A stretch of 64,000 bases of DNA, taken from contig JBMHDV010000027.1 in the NCBI GenBank assembly GCA_049889215.1, positions 62,001-126,000 of the forward strand, read 5' to 3'. Source of the DNA: UBA817 sp049889215. GTDB lineage: Bacteria; Margulisbacteria; Marinamargulisbacteria; UBA817. The notes below the pieces were generated by a model, which was not told where the DNA came from, ran no database searches, and worked only from the letters and a program-made list of their open reading frames with translations. The position numbers were made by a program, and so were the translations under genes. Below, one piece after another: positions 28,901 to 36,664 of the stretch. Each line of letters opens with the position of its first letter. Position 1 is the stretch's first letter.

Positions 28901-30611
28901 TATTAAAAACACATCAAATTTTGAGAAAAGTATTCATAAAATTTATTTTATAGACAATAAACAGTTTATTTCTCCTTACTACAACTATAACTCTTTTACT
29001 CAAATTTCCCCGTTTGAATGGTTGAATACTAATATTAATATTAATCATGAGGAAAGTATTAGCCCAATACCAGGAATAGAAGATAAAGTTGAAGATCGCC
29101 AAGGATACAATATTGTGAGAATTGCCAATGATGCATTTCTTGAATATTCAAATGTCCCTGATTTTATTTATAAACAATTTAAAAATAGTTACTCAAGCCT
29201 TGGTTATTTAAAAACGAAACGTCGAGAAAACAATGCTTTAAAAAAATATAAGGAAGATCGATTATTTACAACAATCAATAACCTTACTTTTGTTGAATGG
29301 GTAAAAATACCCAAAATTAAATATAACGCCTATGTATCTGATCTTGTAGATAAAAAAGAAACATCATATCAATCTGAAAGCATCTCAAAAACAGACTTTA
29401 AAGAAGTAAATACAAATTTTACAATTAAACCAAACGTAAATATTCTAAATAAGCTTTCATTTGATGGAGATTATAAATATTCCAAATCAACATTAGACTC
29501 TCAACTAACATTAACCAGTGGAACAGTAAACAATACAGAATCCATTGTTTCAAAAGATCAACAAACCTATGGCTTAAACATCAACTTACCCAATATCCCA
29601 TTGGGGATAACTACTATCGCATCACCAACTCTCCGAATTGAAACAAAATGGAATAATACAATCGACAAAAACTCAACAAAATCATCCGATCAAGAAAATA
29701 ACTCATTTTTAATCAATAATAGCTTTGTCTCAGCCAACGCACTAAATCTTCAATACCAACTGTTTAAAAAAACTAAAATCAAAAATACCTTTTTAAGTGA
29801 AAATTCTTTTTTTAACCGAAACAAAATAAGCTCATCAACTGGGTCATTATTCAAAACAAGACAATCAGCAGATCAATCGATTAAGTATCCAATGTTTAAT
29901 TTTCTTCAAAATACTGAATATATTAAATTTGAAGCCTTAAGACAATACAAAAATAATCAAATTAATATAATGCCAAAAACGATCAAGTCAAATTATAATA
30001 ACTTTCTATCATTGGATGAGTTATTAGCTTCTCACGAATCAATGTTAAACTTATCAAGATTTTTTTCTATTAATGGAAATATTGAATACAAAAAGTTAGA
30101 TCAAAACTCCACCAATGAAAATACCGAAAACCCTCACAAGCTATTCGAACAGAAAAAAGGAAGTGCTGGTGCGATTATTAAGCCACTTTCAGGCTTGGAG
30201 CTTCGTTATGACTATTCTTTAAAACAAATCAGTTCGAATACGATTGATACAAAACAAGGAAATGAAGAAAAAATTTCAATAATATATAACCCTATAAAAT
30301 ACGACAATTTTGAAGTTCAATTTAATTTTTCTAAAGAAATAAACACAGGCAATGGCTTTAATGACATTCAAAAAGACATCTTATTTCAAACAACAAACGA
30401 ATCAATAGAATTAAATGTTATTCCAAGAAATGATGAGATTTACCTCAGTTCATTGAACCTAAACATAAATATTCCAAATAATATTAGTCCAATTATCGAA
30501 AAAATATCATTTACAGGTGAAGGGTATTTTAAATATATTGTCGATCGAATTAATCCTGAAAACCAATTTTATATCAATGGCTTCCTATTTTCGTTTAAAA
30601 TGGATTTATAA
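25959..30611 (+). CDS. Giant outer-surface protein with SprA-like strand repeats
   Basis: 1550 residues. Signal peptide (LALICFLHISICGS). Residues about 95-255 carry a short barrel-like part and GDYKTNYSSGEF. From about 205 to 745 there are six copies of a module of the type V-x-x-x-G-x-x-L...DYxxxYxxGxIxF...I-x-Y-x-Y (near 208-252, 318-364, 393-438, 499-543, 575-640 and 700-745). The remaining 800 residues are alternating polar/hydrophobic strands ending FSFKMDL, consistent with a large barrel. The modules resemble those of SprA, the type IX secretion outer-membrane channel of Bacteroidota, and of related proteins in other diderms. Overlaps queA by 1 nt. Function inferred only. Confidence 0.7.
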   Translation: MGFRWLALICFLHISICGSQIYMPGYPKYSIITSHNIEEQATTNNVYPKVDSSGFVEMKFSGRNYTKDLNKLETIRQDPYYKKIPNEVQPGSNSFKTRYLIDLNGELDESTSVNVHIQKEPEFPGVYNVNIKHKKSEISFGDYKTNYSSGEFVNVEKYLNGAQVSYTDDQWYGKSSIGSEKSEPQKFETFGNNSKTYKVGRSFLLEGSVIVYVNGGNNPLTENVDYTVNYYDGSVTFKKAKTKVDFIQIIYEFTNPIQDFIPALSRKDFVGLTYIYNPSQNVNINEFILKNATTNIHISDNKEILENRIKLKKLPIELGSEIIYHNSNQLTQSNDYHIDYNSGIIRFIKKPLIIDDRLKISYTYFETGKSEDRFIGNGTPGPYKLKHKHPITESLEIHLGGKQAREFIDYIYKKETNSIQFMYEVYSNKLIRVTYRYKKVQQSKVSFKDSPVSYSVTYLNESNRIRKDELQSKENITPSSITGVNNNIIVLPDNPIDSNKPIQLTINGSDISESEYSVNYYEGTITVLNQSNLTLNNVKVSYSSQNSINSEHSIQGLSISQYNQDQIKFKSLPIKYDGIQKITLYSPEEMVLEEGTEYEIMYINNGENFTDIQIKFLLGNYSRLTKYPSGSDVIKFDYLYTPSSDDIQSESKHEIIDVRLKKKIRDNWNIFTEIANSKYNFSKATEFKKETFKNNQPNNIYQLSNSPIEENSELVFINGFSQSKDNDYYINYEQGIITFINKTIPDGQTVEISYNYFLSKTANIGDANAYSIESEYSPTSSVIIKNKMNSVDPTFLPIGNANISKGMSTQSHEINWKFNKNESAHFFYNNEKIKNINNEKVYEKNSYISKLELQALVFKTTHEIRYDDIASSENYKETPKKIIEYNNDIILDNFNDRWTLSNRISQKNESVSSTTSLNSLIASTKLNYLKTFGYKNLIKESTFSPFIGIELDKTNTSTLSTYNEKRIENFGLNIDSTLISDIKNTSNFEKSIHKIYFIDNKQFISPYYNYNSFTQISPFEWLNTNININHEESISPIPGIEDKVEDRQGYNIVRIANDAFLEYSNVPDFIYKQFKNSYSSLGYLKTKRRENNALKKYKEDRLFTTINNLTFVEWVKIPKIKYNAYVSDLVDKKETSYQSESISKTDFKEVNTNFTIKPNVNILNKLSFDGDYKYSKSTLDSQLTLTSGTVNNTESIVSKDQQTYGLNINLPNIPLGITTIASPTLRIETKWNNTIDKNSTKSSDQENNSFLINNSFVSANALNLQYQLFKKTKIKNTFLSENSFFNRNKISSSTGSLFKTRQSADQSIKYPMFNFLQNTEYIKFEALRQYKNNQINIMPKTIKSNYNNFLSLDELLASHESMLNLSRFFSINGNIEYKKLDQNSTNENTENPHKLFEQKKGSAGAIIKPLSGLELRYDYSLKQISSNTIDTKQGNEEKISIIYNPIKYDNFEVQFNFSKEINTGNGFNDIQKDILFQTTNESIELNVIPRNDEIYLSSLNLNINIPNNISPIIEKISFTGEGYFKYIVDRINPENQFYINGFLFSFKMDL

Positions 30612-30694
30612 CGCCCAAATGATAAATTAAAATATAACACTAAACTTACTATGTGTTGAATTTATTCAGACATATTGTCAAACTAGTGGTAAAG

Positions 30695-32395
30695 ATGAAG
30701 TCAAAATTATACCTTTTATTCATTTGTTACCTTGTGACTATTAGTCAAATAAATATATTTGGAAAGCCAGTTGAAGTTGAATCAAAACTGTACTTTTCTG
30801 AAAATCCTATTATTTTTGACCCGCCAATGATTCAAAAAGGTAACACACACATGATTCCAATTCGGTCACTGTTATCTTATTTTGATGGAACAATAACTCA
30901 ATCAAAAAAAAGTTACGCCTACACAATAACAGTAAATAACACATCATTTATCATTAAACAAAACAAAAAAGAATATACACAAAATTCAAGAAAGAACATT
31001 TTTAAAGAAGCACCGTTAAAATATAAAACAAGACTGTATGTCCCTTTAAAACAAATCTTAAATCAAATGGGATATAAAGTTGAAAATAAAAATAATAATT
31101 TTTATGCATACACGACCCAAAAATCAACATCTGAAACAAATCAGAAAATCAAATTAATGTATAACTATAAACAATTAAAAAATAATATTCAGTCAATATA
31201 CCTACCTATATCTGGTGTAAATTTACCATTAAAGAAACTCCAAGAACGAGGAAACCAGTATGTGGACTTATCGCCATTTTTGAAATTTCTTGGATATAAG
31301 ATATCAATTATAAAAAACAATGCAGTATTAAAAAAAGGAAATCAAGTTTACTCATTTAAGCATCTATCAAATGTCGTTCGAATTAATGTAGAAAACAGTG
31401 TAGTAAAAAAAACAATTCAATCAGCACCAATTATTAGAAATCAAACATTTTTTGTAAACATTCATTCGTTCCTTAATGATTTGGGCTACAGCTATATCTT
31501 AAAAAATAACCAGCTTATCATTCTAAGAAAATTACATTTTATAGAGTTAAGTAACAACAATATAATCCTAAGTAAAAATAGCCAAATTAACTTGGGTAGA
31601 GGTAATCGACTATCCTCTCCCCCTCGCTTATTTTGGGACCTTCCTTATACTCATTGCCCATCGAATAAAAGTATCCAAACCACAGCTAAAATTACCAACA
31701 TATCATTTGGACAAAATGGAACAACCTGTCGAATGGTCTTCCACTTAAATTCACATCAAATTGCGCAAATAGAAAAAATTTCAAAAACAAAATCAAAAAT
31801 ACAATTAATAAGGACGCAATACAAGCAACCCACTATAGCTAAACGAAAGAGTAAATCATTAAAAGGAAAAGTAATCATTATTGACCCAGGACATGGTGGA
31901 TCCGATCCAGGAGCAGTCACAAAAAATAAAGATTATGAAAAAAATTACACACTAGATATTTCTAAACGAATAAAAAAACATTTAGAACGACAAGGAGCAA
32001 AAGCAATTTTATTAAGAAAAAATGATACAAACCCTTCGCTGTATCAAAGAGTTATTCGAACAAATCGATTAAATGGAGACTTTTTAATTAGCGTTCATGT
32101 GAATTCCTTTATAAATGAAAAAGCAAGGGGAACAGAAACTTATTATTATAAAAAATCTGAAAAAAGAGCAGCTCAAAAAATTCAACAACAACTCGTAAAA
32201 CATCTCAAATTACGTAATAATGGCATTAAATTTGCAAAAATGTATGTATTAAAAAACACAAAAATTCCAGGTGTTTTAATTGAGCCATGTTTTATGACAA
32301 ATCCAAACGAATACCAGAAATTGAAAACTGTAGCATTTCGAGAAAACATCGCAAAAGGAACAGTTGCAGGTTTAAATGAATATTTTAAAAATTAA
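30695..32395 (+). CDS. N-acetylmuramoyl-L-alanine amidase with stalk-like N-terminal repeats
   Basis: 566 residues from the ATG at 30695. Signal peptide (LYLLFICYLVTISQINIFG). Residues about 40-250 hold copper-amine-oxidase-N-like repeats (MIPIRSLLSYFDG, RLYVPLKQILNQMGY, YVDLSPFLKFLGY). An AMIN-like stretch follows. The Amidase_3 domain covers the last 180 residues: IIDPGHGGSDPGAV (zinc His), YEKNYTLD (zinc Glu), SVHVNSF (zinc His) and LIEPCFMTN (catalytic Glu). It cleaves peptide stems from glycan in the periplasm, typically at septation. An in-frame GTG at 30653 would add 14 residues before the signal peptide, which is less likely. Confidence 0.88.
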   Translation: MKSKLYLLFICYLVTISQINIFGKPVEVESKLYFSENPIIFDPPMIQKGNTHMIPIRSLLSYFDGTITQSKKSYAYTITVNNTSFIIKQNKKEYTQNSRKNIFKEAPLKYKTRLYVPLKQILNQMGYKVENKNNNFYAYTTQKSTSETNQKIKLMYNYKQLKNNIQSIYLPISGVNLPLKKLQERGNQYVDLSPFLKFLGYKISIIKNNAVLKKGNQVYSFKHLSNVVRINVENSVVKKTIQSAPIIRNQTFFVNIHSFLNDLGYSYILKNNQLIILRKLHFIELSNNNIILSKNSQINLGRGNRLSSPPRLFWDLPYTHCPSNKSIQTTAKITNISFGQNGTTCRMVFHLNSHQIAQIEKISKTKSKIQLIRTQYKQPTIAKRKSKSLKGKVIIIDPGHGGSDPGAVTKNKDYEKNYTLDISKRIKKHLERQGAKAILLRKNDTNPSLYQRVIRTNRLNGDFLISVHVNSFINEKARGTETYYYKKSEKRAAQKIQQQLVKHLKLRNNGIKFAKMYVLKNTKIPGVLIEPCFMTNPNEYQKLKTVAFRENIAKGTVAGLNEYFKN

Positions 32396-32417
32396 TGACT
32401 GATTATCAAATTTAAAT

Positions 32418-32423
32418 TATATT
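32418..32423 (+). promoter_or_regulatory. -10 element of murI
   Basis: TATATT, 6 nt before the murI ATG; a weak -35 (ATGACT, 32395-32400) lies 17 bp upstream. Leaderless layout. Confidence 0.5.
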
Positions 32424-32429
32424 TAAATT

Positions 32430-33173
32430 ATGTCAAAAATAGGAATTTACGATTCCGGAAGTGGTGGATTATCGATATTAAAGGAATTGCTATCAAATAT
32501 TGATGGCGATGTTTATTATTATGGAGATTCTTTAAATAATCCCTGGGGCAATAAATCAAAAGAAGATATATACACATACCTAATCAAAATTTCGGATTGG
32601 TTTAAGCAAAATGGTGTGACAAAAATTATTACAGGATGTAATACATCATTAAGTTTTTTTGAAAAAGAGTTAGAATCCATTTTTAATCAACCTGTTTTAA
32701 ATATATTAAACAATTCAAATGCAAATTATAAAGACAAGTCATACAGTGTCCTTCTAACTGAAAATTCATGTAAAAACAAACTTTTTAGTAAATTATTAAG
32801 AGACAAAGTGATTGATGAAGTAGCTTGCCCTAATTTAGCTAATTTAATTGAAAATAATAAAATTGAAGAAGCTACAAAAAAAGCCATCAAGTTTATAAAA
32901 CAATGCCGCTACGAAAATATAATACTCGGTTGCACACATTACCCACTTATTCAAAAAAATATTGAGCAACATTTTCCTTCATTTAGATTTATCAATCCTG
33001 CAACATTTATAAATTACAAAACCAGACGTTCACAGACTTATCCAAAAATTCATTTTAAAGTAACTGGAAGTGAAACATTATTTTTAAAAAATTTAAGTAA
33101 CATCATCGAACTTGAAACATTTGTTTTAAACAATAAATCAATCAAATTAGAACAATCTGTTATTACTAGTTAA
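32430..33173 (+). CDS. murI: Glutamate racemase
   Basis: 247 residues. IYDSGSGGLSIL at the N-terminus, GDSLNNPWGNKS, first catalytic cysteine Cys70 in TGCNT and the second Cys168 in LGCTHYPLI. It makes D-glutamate for peptidoglycan stems and fits beside the amidase. The mid-part is divergent from model enzymes (LLTENSCKN where TxxT is usual). Its 3' end overlaps the convergent receiver gene by 8 nt. Predicted leaderless. Confidence 0.88.
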   Translation: MSKIGIYDSGSGGLSILKELLSNIDGDVYYYGDSLNNPWGNKSKEDIYTYLIKISDWFKQNGVTKIITGCNTSLSFFEKELESIFNQPVLNILNNSNANYKDKSYSVLLTENSCKNKLFSKLLRDKVIDEVACPNLANLIENNKIEEATKKAIKFIKQCRYENIILGCTHYPLIQKNIEQHFPSFRFINPATFINYKTRRSQTYPKIHFKVTGSETLFLKNLSNIIELETFVLNNKSIKLEQSVITS

Positions 33174-33555
33174 GAATCGAATGAATATTGACCAACATCT
33201 CTTCTGGAGTAAACGGTTTTTCTATTACACCTGTCAGTAAGGATGTATCTGTAGAAGAAATACGTTCAGGGACACCAGTAACAGCTATCATTGGAACATG
33301 TTTAAATTTTGGAGAATCCTTAATAAAACGAAGAAATTGGGAAAAACCACCAGAAGCCATAACAACATCCGTCAAAATTAAATCATATGTATCATATTGC
33401 ATATAATCATAGGCTTCCTGAGGTGATTGAGCAGCTTGTACATTGACACCAAATTGTGAAAATAACTCTGAATAAATATCCAAAATAAAAGGTTCATCAT
33501 CAACAATTAAAACACTAGAATAATCAATACTAGCGTTGATTTGAAAAAAATCCAT
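33166..33555 (-). CDS. Single-domain response regulator (receiver)
   Basis: 129 residues. Intact CheY-like fold: DD19-20 with Glu21 (LIVDDEP), phospho-acceptor Asp63 (LILTDVVM), Thr93 (AVTG) and Lys113 (IEKPF). No output domain, so it acts by protein contact or as a phosphate relay. In contrast to the receiver at 19757-20107, all catalytic residues are kept. Weak ribosome site GGTGAG. No histidine kinase is in the window. Confidence 0.82.
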   Translation of the reverse strand: MDFFQINASIDYSSVLIVDDEPFILDIYSELFSQFGVNVQAAQSPQEAYDYMQYDTYDLILTDVVMASGGFSQFLRFIKDSPKFKHVPMIAVTGVPERISSTDTSLLTGVIEKPFTPEEMLVNIHSILN

Positions 33556-33586
33556 GTAATCTCACCACAACAGAAATAAATTTAAA

Positions 33587-33676
33587 TTAAGATTTTCTTG
33601 CTTTCATGCGCTTTCCGTATTTTTTATACTTATGTTTACGCATTTTTTTTCTTCTTTTTTTAATTAAACTACCCAA
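33587..33676 (-). CDS. AURKAIP1/COX24-domain small ribosomal protein (bS22/mS38-like)
   Basis: A 29-residue, very basic protein in a gap between a receiver gene and dciA. It reads MGSLIKKRRKKMRKHKYKKY then GKRMKARKS. The GS-[VIL]-IKKRRK-[KR]-M-[RS]-K-[HK]-K pattern is the signature of the AURKAIP1/COX24 family of Bacteroidota and of bS22 of actinobacteria, relatives of mitochondrial mS38. The start is TTG with a strong GGAGG 7 nt upstream. It probably binds the decoding-side rRNA of the small subunit. Easily missed by gene finders because it is shorter than usual cut-offs. Confidence 0.85.
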   Translation of the reverse strand: MGSLIKKRRKKMRKHKYKKYGKRMKARKS

Positions 33677-33734
33677 AGGTTCCTCCAAAGTAATAAATCA
33701 ATTTTAATAGCTGTTTTATAAGTCTTACAAATAG

Positions 33735-34196
33735 TTAAGATGATGTCAATTGACAAAGTCGACAAACCTCAGCTTTATCCCAAACTTTTTCACATTTTTG
33801 ACACAAAAACTCACCACGCTCTTTTTTCTCATTTATATTCCACTTTATTCGATCAATAAATGAATCTGGCACATCATTTATTTTCTTCGTAACCGTTAAG
33901 CCTTGTTCAGCTTTTAAAACAGCCTTAACCCCTTTGATTGTAATTGGGATTTTTTTTAATTTTAATAAATCATTCACTTTATCCGTTAACTCACTTGAAA
34001 AATAATCAATTTCTGACATCCAAACAGGATTACTACAATGAATAATTAATATATTTTTATATATTGAATCCGGTCTTAGATGATTAGCCAAGCCTTTCAA
34101 AAGAGGCTCCCATTGCTTAGTAATCACCTCTAAAGCACGAGAATATTGAAAGTGAAACCGATATTTCTTTGACAATAATTGAGTTAATGACTGCAT
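33735..34196 (-). CDS. DciA-like (DUF721) helicase-loading protein with C-terminal zinc ribbon
   Basis: 153 residues. The DUF721/DciA core (ALEVITKQWEPLLKGLANHLRP, ILIIHCSNPVWMSEIDYFS) is followed by a linker and a treble or ribbon motif with Cys132, Cys135, Cys145 and Cys148. DciA helps load the DnaB helicase in most bacteria lacking DnaC. It overlaps recF by 13 nt, the same dnaA-dnaN-recF-dciA order known from actinobacteria and others. The C-terminal Cys4 motif is not a usual part of DciA. Confidence 0.78.
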   Translation of the reverse strand: MQSLTQLLSKKYRFHFQYSRALEVITKQWEPLLKGLANHLRPDSIYKNILIIHCSNPVWMSEIDYFSSELTDKVNDLLKLKKIPITIKGVKAVLKAEQGLTVTKKINDVPDSFIDRIKWNINEKKERGEFLCQKCEKVWDKAEVCRLCQLTSS

Positions 34197-35263
34197 AAGA
34201 CTCCATCAGTTATACCATAAGATTTAGAATGCTTTAAGAACATCAATTCATCGACTTGGGTTGATGTATAAATCTTATACATATCTTTTGGTATTGATTG
34301 AATTAATCGCTCTTTTAAATCTGGGTGAATTTCAGAAAAAGGTTCATCCAATAATAGGAGCATCGGCAACCCCATGGATTGCTGTAAAAAAGTGGACTCG
34401 GCAAGTTGAAAAAAATACGAAACAATACGACAAATCCCACGAGAATAAAATAATTTAACATTTCTATCATTAATCGAAAACGTATAATCATCTCTATGGA
34501 CACCAAAAATAGAGGATTTAACAATTTTCTCTCTAGATAAAGAGTTACTTAACTCTTTTAGAATTTCATCCTCAGAAGCTCCAAATTGGACCTTAGAATT
34601 GAAAATAATATCGACATCACCATCAATATAAGGTGACCCCTTTAAATATTTGGCCATTATTTTCTGAATATCAGTTAAATATTTTGTTCGTTCCGCATTT
34701 AATAACTTAATCAATGGAACAAGTAATTGATTAATATTTGATATAAGCGAATCATCACCAAATTGTTTAAGAAGTTGATTTTTTTGAGCAATCAATCGTT
34801 TATACGTAGCTAGATTTTTTCGATATGTGTACGAGAATTGTGAAATACTTTGATCCAATCGATTACGGCGATATGAGGGTTGAGATGAGATATAAAATAA
34901 ACTATCTGATGAAATATAATTAACTCTTAATATAGACTGTATTTCAGTCTTTTTTCGAACCACTTGACCGTTTAATGTAATATATTTTTTTCCATCCTGA
35001 TCAACTTTTAAATAATAATTAAGCGGTTGATCTTGATGTATAATTTTTACACCAATAAAGCTTGCGGAATCTCCATGCATAACAACCTGACCAAGCTTCT
35101 GAGTGACAAAGGAGTTCAAGTGCCCCAGAATGTAACAAGCTTCCAACAAAGAGGTTTTACCAACATTATTTTTTTCAATAATTGATATAAAGCGGCTTTG
35201 GTCAAAAGAGAATTGATTTTCCTTCAAACATCGGAAGGACTTTATCCAAAATGAATCAATCAC
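34184..35263 (-). CDS. recF: DNA replication/repair protein RecF (divergent)
   Basis: 359 residues, normal length, in the dnaN-recF position. SMC-like head: IEKNNVGKTSLLEA near residues 30-42 is the Walker A region, but the first Gly of GxxxxGKT is Glu30. The signature segment is SRGICRIVSYFFQLAES and the Walker B is LLLLDEPFSEIHPDLKERL. These core motifs are more diverged than in most RecF proteins. RecF loads RecA at gaps with RecO/RecR. GTG start 5 nt after dnaN. Confidence 0.85.
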   Translation of the reverse strand: MIDSFWIKSFRCLKENQFSFDQSRFISIIEKNNVGKTSLLEACYILGHLNSFVTQKLGQVVMHGDSASFIGVKIIHQDQPLNYYLKVDQDGKKYITLNGQVVRKKTEIQSILRVNYISSDSLFYISSQPSYRRNRLDQSISQFSYTYRKNLATYKRLIAQKNQLLKQFGDDSLISNINQLLVPLIKLLNAERTKYLTDIQKIMAKYLKGSPYIDGDVDIIFNSKVQFGASEDEILKELSNSLSREKIVKSSIFGVHRDDYTFSINDRNVKLFYSRGICRIVSYFFQLAESTFLQQSMGLPMLLLLDEPFSEIHPDLKERLIQSIPKDMYKIYTSTQVDELMFLKHSKSYGITDGVLCSH

Positions 35264-35268
35264 AAAGA

Positions 35269-36447
35269 TTAAACAGCTGAAACAGTTTCTTCTTTAACTT
35301 CCTCTACCTGGTTTTCTGGAGTTGCATAATCACTCATACGAATAGGCATTAGAATGTGAGTATACGTCTGGTCACCAACAGGCTTTATAACGCATGGACT
35401 TAATTCACTATTTATTTCAAAAACAACATCATCTTGATCAATAATTTTCAAAGCTTCTTGCAATAATTTAATATTAAAAGAAACGGATATATCTCGCTCA
35501 CCGACATGTCGACTTAACGACAAGTCCTCAACGTAATCTCCAAGTTTAGAATTACTGGCAGAAATAGTGAGATTTGAATCTGTAAATAAAAATTTAGCAA
35601 CAAAATTAGAATGCGACGCAATAATATTCGCACGCTCAGATGCATTTAAAAGTAATTGACGTGAAATCTTATATTCAAATAGCGTATTTTTAGGTATAAC
35701 TTGCTTATAATCTGGAAAACGACCATTAATCAAACGAGAAACAATTAACGATGTACCAACCTGAAATGAAATCTGACGTTCAGATAAACTAATTTTTATT
35801 TGCTCAGATTTTACCGCACCTAAGATTTTAGATAACTCATTCATTGTCTTAAATGGTACGATGCATGAAAACTCAGGTAATGGTGATTCAAAAGCTGAAT
35901 ATTTCAAGGATAATCGAAACCCATCAGTAGAAATAAAATCACAACGATTATCCTTAGCTTCAATTTTTATCCCATTTAAAAACTGCTTCGTTTCGTCATA
36001 CGAGACTGAAAAAATTGTATGCTTAATTAAGTCGGACATCGTTTCTGTTTGAAGATCAAAGCTAACATCACGTTCGACATCTGGAAACTGTGGGTACTCT
36101 TCGTAATTAATACCAAAAATATCAAAATCTACAGAATTTGCTTTTATATTACATTTAAACGATTCATTTAACTCAAATTCAACAAAATCAGAATTTAATT
36201 TGGCTAATATATCACTTAATGTTCCGGCTTTTATCAGTACTCCGTCAGGACCTGAATTATCTAAAACTTCAACATTCAAAACATATTCAATGCCCAACTC
36301 TAAATCATTTCCTCGTAAGGTTATCTGATTATTATTTAGCTTCACATATAAATTTTCCAACACAGGTAACGTGGTACGATTTGAAATCGCTTTACATACA
36401 GTATTCACTCCTAATGTAAGTTCTGTTCGATCAACTTTGAATTTCAT
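35269..36447 (-). CDS. dnaN: DNA polymerase III beta subunit (sliding clamp)
   Basis: 392 residues with the three-fold clamp repeat. N-terminal MKFKVDRTELTLGVNTVCKAIS, mid NGRFPDYKQVIPK, and the C-terminal VIKPVGDQTYTHILMPIRM are typical. The last 17 residues form an acidic tail. It tethers the replicative polymerase. AGGAGATC lies 6 nt before the ATG. It lies downstream of dnaA across the proposed origin and is followed by recF. Confidence 0.96.
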   Translation of the reverse strand: MKFKVDRTELTLGVNTVCKAISNRTTLPVLENLYVKLNNNQITLRGNDLELGIEYVLNVEVLDNSGPDGVLIKAGTLSDILAKLNSDFVEFELNESFKCNIKANSVDFDIFGINYEEYPQFPDVERDVSFDLQTETMSDLIKHTIFSVSYDETKQFLNGIKIEAKDNRCDFISTDGFRLSLKYSAFESPLPEFSCIVPFKTMNELSKILGAVKSEQIKISLSERQISFQVGTSLIVSRLINGRFPDYKQVIPKNTLFEYKISRQLLLNASERANIIASHSNFVAKFLFTDSNLTISASNSKLGDYVEDLSLSRHVGERDISVSFNIKLLQEALKIIDQDDVVFEINSELSPCVIKPVGDQTYTHILMPIRMSDYATPENQVEEVKEETVSAV

Positions 36448-36664
36448 AACGATCTCCTAATAGCTTTTATATAATTATTATATATTAATAATATAAGTAG
36501 TAATAATAGTAGTCTGAATATCTGTAAAAGTCCATAAGTTGAGTCTAAATCACACTTATAATTGTGTGGATAGTTATGTGGATTTCATCTTAAAAGAATG
36601 TCGGTATTGCACATCGTGTATTTTTCAACATTTTGTCCACAACATTTATACAAAGTTATTCATA
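36448..36664. other. Proposed replication origin (oriC): AT tract, DnaA-trio-like repeats, DnaA boxes
   Basis: The 208-bp dnaN/dnaA gap holds three elements in order. A pure A/T run covers 36465-36496 (32 bp). Five trinucleotides TAG-TAA-TAA-TAG-TAG (36498-36512) follow; in dnaA-to-dnaN direction these are 3'-GAT/AAT-5' on the lower strand, the DnaA-trio orientation. DnaA-box-like 9-mers are TGTGGATAG (36565), TGTGGATTT (36577), TTGTCCACA (36633) and TTATTCATA (36656), each with one or two mismatches to TTATCCACA or its complement. Another box-like TTATCAACA lies inside dnaA at 36690. The box-trio-AT order is that of the Bacillus basal unwinding system. Confidence 0.78.
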
